The notes beneath the pieces are model-generated. The model saw nothing but the letters and a program-made list of their open reading frames with translations, was not told the origin of the DNA and did not search any database. A program made the translations under genes and the position numbers. From contig JBEKEK010000012.1 of the NCBI GenBank assembly GCA_050013875.1, positions 1 through 64,000 on the forward strand: a DNA stretch of 64,000 bases. Direction: 5' to 3'. Each line of letters starts with the position of its first letter. The first letter of the stretch is position 1. Source of the stretch: Trebonia sp050013875. GTDB lineage: Bacteria; Actinomycetota; Actinomycetes; Streptosporangiales; Streptosporangiaceae. Below are positions 24,656 to 31,689 of this stretch, one piece after another.

Positions 24656-26173
24656 TCAGGTGATGGTGAGTACCGGATAAGGCGACTCGTGCAGCAGGTG
24701 GACCGGGACCGAGCCGATGACGCGATGCGGAACATGGTGAGAGCGGCCGGTCACGATGATGGGCGTGCTGGCGGGCTCGGCGGCGGCGCAAGCCCCGGCT
24801 GCGTCGATAATCGCGTCCGCGGCCGATTCCCGGCGGCGCTCGAACGTGTACGGCGTGGCCGCCGCGGCGGCGATCTCCGCAGCCGCGGCGGCCACGCTGG
24901 CGGCCTTCTCGTCGCGGGCCTCGTCCATCTCCGCGCGGCCGAATCCGGCCAGGTCGCTGTCGATGAGTTCGTGGTCGGCGTAGATGACGTGCAGCGTGCC
25001 GGGACGGGACTTGAGCAGGTCCGCGGCCCAGGTGAGCGCCCGCCGGGCAGGCTCGGAGCCATCAAAGCCGACGATCAAGTTGACGGACCCGGCCGGACCT
25101 GCTCCGGGAAGGGCCGGCGCGGTAGCGTCGGCCGCCAGGGCAGGCGCCGGCTCGGCCAGGACAACCGACGGTGGGACGGACTCGGTCACTGCCGGGGCCG
25201 GGCGCCGGAGCGCCGTGACCAGGAACAGGCCGACCAGGCCGGCCAGCGCCCACGCCGCCAGGGTCCAGAGGTACGGACCGGTGGCGTGGCCGCCGAAGTA
25301 CACGACGTTGCGGATCGTGCTGGCCGCTATTCCGAGCGGCAGGGCATGGCCTAGGGCGCGCATGAAGCCGGGCGTGAAGCTGGCCAGGTTGGCCGGCCCA
25401 CCGCTGGCGGGGATCCCGCACACGATGAACACCAAGACGGCCAGCGCGACCAGGGGCGGCCGGATCCGCGCCAGGGCAGCCGTGGGGGCTGCCACCGCCA
25501 GCGAGAAGAGCGCGATGATGCCGGCCAGGGCCGCGTAGTTGCCAAGGCCGGCGATCCCGTCCGCGATCGCCGCCGCGACCAGCCCGCTGGCGACGGCCGC
25601 GGCCACCGGCGTGGCGATGGCCCAAGCGCGCCGGGCACGGCGGAATGCCAGGGCCGAGGCCGAGCCCGCTGCCAGGCTGGGGATCAGCACGCTAAGGACG
25701 ACGAACCAGGACGACAGTGCCTGGGAGTCGCTGGCCCGCGGCGGGACGACGTCCGACACGACCAGGGGCCGTCCGGAGTGCGCCGCCACGGCGCTGAAGG
25801 CCCCGTTGAGTGCCTGTTCAGGGCCTGTGCCGCCGGCCTGCGTGACCAGCAGGCGGAGGTTCGGGCCGGTGGCGACCAGCGCGCCATCGATCTCACGCTG
25901 TGCGATCGCGGTCGTTGCGCTGGCCGCGCTTGGGTAGCTGCTGAAGCTGAAAGCGCCCGGGGCGGCGCTGCCGAGGGCGTGCTCGACCCGCTGCGCTACC
26001 GCGGCGGAACCGACGATGCCGACCGGAAGATCGTGCGGTGCCGGCTTGTGGAAAGCGCTGAGGGTCAGCGCGACGAAGATCGCCACGAAGGCCGCACTGG
26101 CCACGATGAAGCCCGCGATCGCACGGTACTGGGCAGGAAACCTTCGGCCATGACCTGCGTGCCTTGCCGCCAC
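24656..26173 (-). CDS. Fusion of ABC-2/YhgE-like membrane domain and universal stress protein domain
   Basis: A 505-aa protein joining two normally separate parts. Residues 1-340 (from GTG 26173) form an ABC-2 type, YhgE/Pip-like membrane part: one N-terminal helix, an extracytoplasmic domain (VGIVGSAAVAQRVEHAL) and five or six clustered helices. Residues about 360-505 are a UspA domain (NLIVGFDGSEPARRALTWAADLL, ending PVHLLHESPYPVLTI). GTG 26173 is preferred because GGGAGG lies six bases before it. An upstream ATG at 26215 would place a TetR operator inside the gene. It is divergent from the TetR regulator. A regulated export or lipid-envelope role is possible; the fusion is unusual. Confidence 0.82.
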   Translation of the reverse strand: MAARHAGHGRRFPAQYRAIAGFIVASAAFVAIFVALTLSAFHKPAPHDLPVGIVGSAAVAQRVEHALGSAAPGAFSFSSYPSAASATTAIAQREIDGALVATGPNLRLLVTQAGGTGPEQALNGAFSAVAAHSGRPLVVSDVVPPRASDSQALSSWFVVLSVLIPSLAAGSASALAFRRARRAWAIATPVAAAVASGLVAAAIADGIAGLGNYAALAGIIALFSLAVAAPTAALARIRPPLVALAVLVFIVCGIPASGGPANLASFTPGFMRALGHALPLGIAASTIRNVVYFGGHATGPYLWTLAAWALAGLVGLFLVTALRRPAPAVTESVPPSVVLAEPAPALAADATAPALPGAGPAGSVNLIVGFDGSEPARRALTWAADLLKSRPGTLHVIYADHELIDSDLAGFGRAEMDEARDEKAASVAAAAAEIAAAAATPYTFERRRESAADAIIDAAGACAAAEPASTPIIVTGRSHHVPHRVIGSVPVHLLHESPYPVLTIT

Positions 26174-26192
26174 GTGCGGCCTCCCTTGAAAT

Positions 26193-26208
26193 GCCAACGG
26201 TTGTTGGC
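26193..26208. promoter_or_regulatory. TetR operator candidate 1
   Basis: GCCAAC-GGTT-GTTGGC inverted repeat, 20 bases upstream of the GTG start of the membrane/Usp fusion gene. It shares the GCCAAC/GTTGGC half-site with the second site at 26244. Confidence 0.7.
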
Positions 26209-26243
26209 ACAACATTAGGCATCGTTCGGATGAATGTCAACAA

Positions 26244-26257
26244 GTGTTGGCCAACAC
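26244..26257. promoter_or_regulatory. TetR operator candidate 2
   Basis: GTGTTGGCCAACAC is a perfect 14-base palindrome between the divergent fusion and TetR genes. It lies 32 bases before the tetR ATG and so fits autoregulation plus control of the neighbour. Confidence 0.75.
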
Positions 26258-26288
26258 CCGTTGTCAAGGGATAGAGTGGGGAATTGTG

Positions 26289-26924
26289 ATGGACATCAGC
26301 GGTGCGGCGGTGCCGGCCGCAAGCCAGCCCGGGCCGGTGCCGGGCAGCGGCGGCCCGCGGTCGGAACGTACCCGCCGGGCCATCCTTGACGCCGCCCGCG
26401 CGATATTCGCAGCGCGGGGGTATGAGGGGACCACCATCCGCGCCGTCGGCGCGCGGGCCGACGTCGACGCGTCGATGGTTATGCGCTATTTCCAGTCCAA
26501 GGCAGGGTTGTTCGCAGCTGCCGTCACCCTCGATCTGGAGGTCCCCGACCTGCGCTCGGTGCCGCCCAGCGGTCGCGGCGAGTTGCTTGTCCGCCATTTC
26601 ATCGGCCGCTGGGAGAATCCCCCGCGCGATGACGAGATGATCGCCCTGATACGGACCGCCGCCACCAGCGAGACCGTCGCCGGGCAACTCCAGGAGGTAT
26701 TCGGCCAGCTGGTCACCAAGCCGCTCGCCGACCTGGGCGATGCGCAGGCGGCCGAGCGCGGCACCTTCATCGCGGCGCAGTTGCTCGGCGTGGCCCTGTG
26801 CCGGTACATCCTGCTCCTTGAGCCACTGGCCTCGTTGCCATCGGAAGACGTGGTGGCCGCCGTCGCCCCATCGGTGCAGCGTTACCTGACCTTGGCCACA
26901 CCGGGGCACCTGCGGCCCGAGTAG
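26289..26924 (+). CDS. TetR family transcriptional regulator
   Basis: Repressor of 211 aa. The N-terminal helix-turn-helix is clear: RRAILDAARAIFAARGYEGT, then IRAVGARADVDASMVMRYF and SKAGLF. The C-terminal ligand domain is diverse. The ATG at 26289 follows GGGGA; a GTG three bases earlier is possible. It is divergent from the membrane/Usp fusion gene with two matching palindromes in the 115-base gap, so it most likely represses that gene and itself. The inducer is unknown. Confidence 0.92.
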   Translation: MDISGAAVPAASQPGPVPGSGGPRSERTRRAILDAARAIFAARGYEGTTIRAVGARADVDASMVMRYFQSKAGLFAAAVTLDLEVPDLRSVPPSGRGELLVRHFIGRWENPPRDDEMIALIRTAATSETVAGQLQEVFGQLVTKPLADLGDAQAAERGTFIAAQLLGVALCRYILLLEPLASLPSEDVVAAVAPSVQRYLTLATPGHLRPE

Positions 26925-27021
26925 GGCTGCGCGACTTGCCGCGCCCGCCCGTCAACGCAGTCGGCGGCGTGGCACGCGCCTTTTCGGCCACCGCCGCCGA
27001 CCCCGTACCTACTATCGGGAC

Positions 27022-27426
27022 ATGACGATCAGTGATGAGAAGTACGTCGCGTCCACGACCTACCGCAAGTCGGGTGCGGCGGTGCCGACGCCGACCTGGA
27101 TCGTCCCGCTGGACGGGGCCCGCGTCGGCTTCTGGACATCATCGGCGTCCGGGAAATACAAACGCCTGCGCAATAGCCCGCGGATCACGCTGCAGCCGTC
27201 TGATAGCCGTGGCCGGGTTAAAGCCGGATCGCGGCCAGTGGAGGGGACAGCCGAGCTGGTATCGTCCGGCGCCGAATTCGACGCGATTCAGCACGGGATC
27301 CGCGCCAAGTACGGCGCCATGGTGCCCGTGAGCAGGTTCTTCAACACTCTTGGCCATCTCGGCAAGGGAAAGACCCCTTATGGCGATGTCGGCGTGGTGA
27401 TCACCGTCAGCGATCCGGCCTATTAG
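27022..27426 (+). CDS. PPOX-class F420-dependent oxidoreductase-like protein
   Basis: A 134-aa split-barrel flavin/F420-binding protein. Motifs include YVASTTYRKSGAAVPTPTWI, FWTSSASGKYKRLRNSPRIT and a closing VVITVSDPAY strand. Members of this class usually bind F420 or FMN and reduce small organic molecules. It stands alone on the plus strand. Substrate unknown. Confidence 0.85.
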   Translation: MTISDEKYVASTTYRKSGAAVPTPTWIVPLDGARVGFWTSSASGKYKRLRNSPRITLQPSDSRGRVKAGSRPVEGTAELVSSGAEFDAIQHGIRAKYGAMVPVSRFFNTLGHLGKGKTPYGDVGVVITVSDPAY

Positions 27427-27484
27427 CGGGCAGGTCCAGCCGCGGGCCCTGGTTGTCGGCTCACTCACAGCACTCACTCTACCG

Positions 27485-27518
27485 TTGTTGAGCGAATTGT
27501 GTACAGTTGGCTCAACAA
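27485..27518. promoter_or_regulatory. Inverted repeat upstream of the amidohydrolase gene
   Basis: TTGTTGAGC (27485-27493) and GCTCAACAA (27510-27518) are perfect arms with a 16-base spacer, 41 bases before the amidohydrolase ATG. The form suits a dimeric TetR/GntR/MarR-type regulator. No regulator gene is adjacent. Confidence 0.6.
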
Positions 27519-27558
27519 GTGATGAGTGAGGTCGGCCGATGGCCCGGAGGGCATCAAC

Positions 27559-28560
27559 ATGAAGATCATCGCGATCGAAGAGCACTGGAACAGCGTCAGC
27601 ATCCGCGACGCGCTCGACCGCCTGCGGGGACCCGCACGAGACGAAAGCGTCGCCTTCAACACCATGGCCGACAACCGGGCCCGGCTCGAGGACATCGGCC
27701 ACGGCCGCATCGAGACGATGGACGCCGCCGGGATCGACGTCTCGATCTTGTCGGTCGTCACGCCCGCCACCCAGGCACTCCCCGCCCGGGAGGCCATTCC
27801 GCTCGCCCGGGAGGCGAACGACGAGGCCGCGGACGCCATCCGCGCGCACCCGGACCGCCTCCGCGCGTTCGCGACCCTGCCGGCCGGCGACCCGCAGGCC
27901 GCCGCCGCGGAACTGCAGCGGTGCGCCACGCAGCTTGGCCACGTCGGCGCGATGGTCTTCGGGCGGGCGGGCGACCGCACGCTGGACGATCCCGCCTACG
28001 ACGACCTGTTCGCCACCGCGGCCCGCTTGCACCAGCCGATCTTCATCCACCCGCAGATCCCGTCGAACGAGCTGCGCGATGCCGCCTACCGGGGCTTTGA
28101 CCCGCTGACCGACCTTGGCCTGGCGACCTTCGGCTGGGGCTGGCACCTGGACGCGGGCCTGTCCGCGCTGCGGCTGATCCTGCGCGGCACGTTCGACCGG
28201 CACCCCGATCTTCAGCTCGTGCTCGGCCACTGGGGCGAGATGCTGCTGTTCTGGATGGACCGGGCCGACAGCCTGTCCAGGATCGCGCACCTCGAGCGTC
28301 GGGTGTCGGACTACATCACCACCAACATCCACATCACCAGCAGCGGAATGCTGCAGGAGCGCCTGCTGCGCCACACCCTCGACTTCACCAGCGGCGACCG
28401 GGTGCTGTTCTCCACCGACTACCCGTTCCACCAGCCCGACGCGGCCGAGGTCGGGCAGTTCTTCGACGCCATCCCCGACCCCGCCGCCCGCTCCAAGATC
28501 GCCTCAGGCAACGCGGAGGCTCTGTTCCGGCTGGCCGGCCCTGACGCTGCCGGTCGTTGA
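27559..28560 (+). CDS. Amidohydrolase family protein (ACMSD/gamma-resorcylate decarboxylase type)
   Basis: A metal-dependent TIM-barrel enzyme of 333 aa. The N-terminal E-x-H metal motif is IAIEEHW. Later ligands are FIHPQIP, the GHWGE loop and Asp in LFSTDYPF. This set is typical of the amidohydrolase-2 branch that decarboxylates aromatic acids such as gamma-resorcylate or aminocarboxymuconate semialdehyde. GGAGGG about eight bases before the ATG at 27559 supports that start over an in-frame ATG at 27526. Exact substrate unknown. Confidence 0.88.
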   Translation: MKIIAIEEHWNSVSIRDALDRLRGPARDESVAFNTMADNRARLEDIGHGRIETMDAAGIDVSILSVVTPATQALPAREAIPLAREANDEAADAIRAHPDRLRAFATLPAGDPQAAAAELQRCATQLGHVGAMVFGRAGDRTLDDPAYDDLFATAARLHQPIFIHPQIPSNELRDAAYRGFDPLTDLGLATFGWGWHLDAGLSALRLILRGTFDRHPDLQLVLGHWGEMLLFWMDRADSLSRIAHLERRVSDYITTNIHITSSGMLQERLLRHTLDFTSGDRVLFSTDYPFHQPDAAEVGQFFDAIPDPAARSKIASGNAEALFRLAGPDAAGR

Positions 28561-28688
28561 TCGCGGACTGCGGGCGCCCGTGATGCATTCAGCGCCGCAG
28601 GCCTGTATACGGTCTACTGACGCTTACCAACACAATAACGCCGGGCCAATGCCTTCAGAAAAGGCAGTCACGGGGTGACAATGCGAGC

Positions 28689-29180
28689 ATGCCCGAGGTT
28701 TCGCTCTACGTGGCCGCGATCACGGCGGCCGCTGCAGTTCTAGGCGCTGCCGTCTCGCCGGTAAGTGCCGCATACCAGAACTCCAGGCAGGCCGTGCGAA
28801 ATCGGGCGGAGCGACGCGACGCGGCCGTTCGGCAAGCTTGCGTGGGCCTACTTCGAGCCGCACGCGACTTGCGGGTTCAGGCGGCGAACACCGCCGCGTA
28901 TCATGGTCCCGAAATGGGTTCGCGCCTCGAGCGGATACGCCAGCTTGGTGCGGACGCCGCATTGCATGCCGATGAGGTGGCGCTGCTCGTACCGGTCGGC
29001 ATCGCCGATTCGGCGGCGCTGCTGGCCGCGGCGGCCAGCAGACTGGCAACATCAACGCAGGCGAATGTCAAAAGTGCGCTTGCCGCGTCTATCCGGGATC
29101 CTGATTTCACCGAACTCGACCGCTGTATCGCTGGTTTCAGCGCCCGAGTAGTGGACTACGTCAGGAATGCCGAAAGCTAG
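28689..29180 (+). CDS. Small hypothetical protein with N-terminal membrane anchor
   Basis: A 163-aa protein I do not recognise. Residues 6-28 form a hydrophobic, Ala-rich helix that would anchor it in the membrane. The remainder is helical and charged (RQAVRNRAERRDAAVRQAC, later VDYVRNAES), probably a cytoplasmic helical bundle. Its end overlaps that of the convergent nSTAND1 gene by four bases. Codon use looks like the rest of the window, which supports a real gene. Function unknown. Confidence 0.62.
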   Translation: MPEVSLYVAAITAAAAVLGAAVSPVSAAYQNSRQAVRNRAERRDAAVRQACVGLLRAARDLRVQAANTAAYHGPEMGSRLERIRQLGADAALHADEVALLVPVGIADSAALLAAAASRLATSTQANVKSALAASIRDPDFTELDRCIAGFSARVVDYVRNAES

Positions 29181-31168
29181 CCTTCCTGACCGACAAGCTT
29201 CATTGCGGTCTCGCGCTGCCGCCAGGAAAGCGGAGGATCGGTGGCGTCAGCGGCCAGCCGCGCGTTTTCCTCGGCCGCTATCTTGTCACCAATGAGCGCG
29301 AACGCCCGCGCGGCGTACAGCAGGGCAGGACCGCTGCGCTTGCCCGCCGCGATGGCTTCCTCGACCTCGTGCCGGGCCGCCCGCCGGTCGCCGAGTTCGG
29401 CTAGCGCGAGCCCGCGGGCGGCGCGGGTGGCAGGGCGGTCCGCGTCGGATACCCGGTCGAGGTCCCTGATCGCCTCGCGGGCCTCGCCAAGGTCAGCCAG
29501 TATCTCGCCCCTGGCCCGCAGTGCATCGGTCTGCTCGCCGTCGAGGCTGAGCGCGTTCGTAAGCACGGCGACCGCCGCGCGCCCCTCGCCCAGCTGCCAG
29601 AGCGCGACGGCGTAGAAGACCCGGACAATGAGATCGTTGGGTACGCGGTCGACCGCGCTGGCCAGCGTGCTGGCAGCTTCGCCCGCGCGGCCCTGCTCAA
29701 GGAGCAGCTGGCCGATGGCGGTGAGCTGGTAGCCCACCGCCTTGCGGTCGGCCGCGGCGGCGAAATAGCGCATTGCTTCGCGGTACTCGTTTTCCGCCTC
29801 CGCGGGTTTTCCACTCTCGTAGGCGATGTTGCCGAGCAGCGAGTGCGTCCGTCCGAGCAGAGCGAACCACTCGGCGCTTGACCGCGTACTCGACTCTGCG
29901 GCCCGTTGCAGCAGCATGGTCAGCCGCCGCTTGGCGAGTTCAAGATCACCCGAAGCCAAGGCCCGCTCGGCGGCTGGGAGCGGGTTGCGGATTGCCCCGC
30001 ACTCCTGCCGCTCGGCGTCGTATCCGGGTCCAGTGCCGGCGAGCTGGCGAATCGGCTCGACGAACCGGTCACTCATCAGTTCGTACCACCGGCTGCCGGA
30101 TTGATCGCTCGAGGTGAGCAGGTGCATGTCCTCAAGGGCCGCGGCGATCTCGTTAGGCATCCGCGCGGTCGCGGATACACCCTCGTACTGCTTGTCTCTC
30201 GTCCCCATCTCCGTGATGAAGGATTCCGCCAGCCAGGTGGCGAGCCGCTTGGGTGGAAGATCGCAGTCGTCGGCTACCTCAATGAGGACCGTTCTTGCCC
30301 ATGCCGTCAGCGCCTGATCGACATCTCCGTAGCCGCGCACGTCCTGGACCGTGACAGGACTCCCGTCGGGTGGCAGCGACTCCCAGAGCCGACTGCACGT
30401 TGCCTGAAGCAGCGCCGGTTCCACCTCGTTGGCGGTCACGTACTGCTCGGCACCGTTCTTCCCGGCCAGGCGGCTGGTCGTCAGGTCATTGACCAGTTTC
30501 TCCGCCGACCCGTCGGTAAACCGTCGGCCGGCTACCAGCATCGGCTCGGACACGGCTTCCATCGCCTGCGTTCTGGAGAGCGGGTGAACCTCATAGCGGA
30601 TGCCGTTGCCGAGCACTTTCGCGACGCCCTCGATGGCTCGCTCGCGCCCGACTATGAGCAGGTGCAGCCGGGGCTCGCCCTGAAGCGCTTCCTTGAGCTC
30701 AGCCAGGAAATCGCGTCGGTGGCGCTGTCGCCCGCCGTCCGCGAGCTCATCGATCGGATCGATCGCGGCGAGAATCGGCTCCGGGCCAGGGACCGCACCG
30801 ACGAAGTCGCGGACCGACTGCCCCGCGAGCTTGGTGGCCGTGTTACCCGACGACCAGGACTGGAGAAGGGAAAGCTTGTAAGGGTTGTAGGCGGGCAGGG
30901 CTGCGAACGGAAACGTAACGCCGAACGAGAGGCTTCCCACCGGAAGAAGCGTGAGCTTTCGGCCGGTGAGCAGCGGCCAGACGCCGGCCTGCAGAAGTGA
31001 GGTCTTGCCGCGACCAGCGGGTCCAACGGCATACGTGAGGCTATTCGCCCGCCACCAATCGGCTAGCACGTCCGCGGCGTCAGCGCGCCCAAAGAAAAAT
31101 TCCCTGTCGGCCTGCCTGAATGGCCGTGGACCAGGGTACGGTCCTTGTCCGCCCTTGCCGCTCTTCAT
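29177..31168 (-). CDS. nSTAND1-type ATPase with C-terminal TPR repeats
   Basis: A 663-aa signal-transduction ATPase. It begins with PYPGPRPFRQADREFFFGR (10-28), the entry motif of novel-STAND (nSTAND1) NTPases, then Walker A GPAGRGKT (49-56), Walker B AAIDPIDEL and a winged-helix region. From about residue 425 it consists of TPR repeats (ELAKRRLTMLL, AENEYREAMRYF, GRAGEAASTL). Such proteins sense a target through the repeats and switch on an effector, and are common in phage-defence and apoptosis-like systems. The ATG at 31168, with AGGAA upstream, is favoured over 31291. It lies downstream of the 50-aa precursor-like gene. No effector domain is visible inside it. Confidence 0.88.
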   Translation of the reverse strand: MKSGKGGQGPYPGPRPFRQADREFFFGRADAADVLADWWRANSLTYAVGPAGRGKTSLLQAGVWPLLTGRKLTLLPVGSLSFGVTFPFAALPAYNPYKLSLLQSWSSGNTATKLAGQSVRDFVGAVPGPEPILAAIDPIDELADGGRQRHRRDFLAELKEALQGEPRLHLLIVGRERAIEGVAKVLGNGIRYEVHPLSRTQAMEAVSEPMLVAGRRFTDGSAEKLVNDLTTSRLAGKNGAEQYVTANEVEPALLQATCSRLWESLPPDGSPVTVQDVRGYGDVDQALTAWARTVLIEVADDCDLPPKRLATWLAESFITEMGTRDKQYEGVSATARMPNEIAAALEDMHLLTSSDQSGSRWYELMSDRFVEPIRQLAGTGPGYDAERQECGAIRNPLPAAERALASGDLELAKRRLTMLLQRAAESSTRSSAEWFALLGRTHSLLGNIAYESGKPAEAENEYREAMRYFAAAADRKAVGYQLTAIGQLLLEQGRAGEAASTLASAVDRVPNDLIVRVFYAVALWQLGEGRAAVAVLTNALSLDGEQTDALRARGEILADLGEAREAIRDLDRVSDADRPATRAARGLALAELGDRRAARHEVEEAIAAGKRSGPALLYAARAFALIGDKIAAEENARLAADATDPPLSWRQRETAMKLVGQEG

Positions 31169-31309
31169 AGCGCAGTTCCTGATTGGATTCGCACGTAGTC
31201 GACCAGCGCAGTAGGGAACGGCCGCCGTTAAGCAACGCCCCGTCCGCGCCTTAGCTGCGCTGCTGAGCCTCATTTTCCTGTTGCCCGGCATGCCTGCCGG
31301 GATTGGTAC

Positions 31310-31462
31310 CTAGATATAGTTATTGAACATGTTGCTTGAGTAATCGCGGGAGAGGATCTTGTCGAGTGCGGTCCTCGTGGCAGGATCGCGGTCCTGCGAC
31401 ACCAAGGTGGCCATGTCCTCGTCGCGAACGTCCAACGACCCTTGCCTGGCGCTTTCGAGCAT
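31310..31462 (-). CDS. FxsA-like peptide precursor ending MFNNYI (second peptide system)
   Basis: A 50-codon gene read directly from the sequence. Start ATG 31462, stop TAG at 31310-31312, with GAGGAGG six bases before the start, one of the best ribosome sites in the window. The product begins MLESARQGSLDVRDEDM and ends DYSSNMFNNYI. The end aligns with that of the first precursor (MFQSSI): M-F-polar-polar-x-I at the very C-terminus, preceded in both by an RIL/KIL helix about 12-19 residues before. F-N-N fits the aromatic-x-Asn pattern of three-residue cyclophane peptides. It lies within 3-6 kb of a separate radical SAM maturase and HExxH hydroxylase. Assignment as their substrate is inferred. 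Confidence 0.8.
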   Translation of the reverse strand: MLESARQGSLDVRDEDMATLVSQDRDPATRTALDKILSRDYSSNMFNNYI

Positions 31463-31689
31463 GTAGGTCCTCCTCGCAGACGTTAGGCAATCAAGAGACT
31501 ACATCAGCCTCCCCGCAGGCGGCAATGACGCAAATGTGGCGATTCATCAGCGCAGCCACAGAAGTCACCAGAATCTCAGATTTCACCGTTGTCCACGATC
31601 ACTGAGGCATAGACAAGATCATTTTCTGATCGCGCGGATATTGAGCGCTGCCACTGCCTAAATCTGGAGGCCGCGCCTATCATCGTGCT
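31463..31689. promoter_or_regulatory. Divergent promoter region of the second peptide system
   Basis: This 227-base gap must hold the promoters of the leftward precursor gene and the rightward TPR gene. A small inverted repeat GATCATTTTCTGATC lies near 31618. No clear -35/-10 pair can be singled out. Confidence 0.35.

Noticed and set aside
26174..26215. Earlier ATG start for the membrane/Usp fusion gene
   Set aside because: It would put the TetR palindrome inside the coding region and lacks a ribosome site; GTG 26173 has GGGAGG at ideal spacing.
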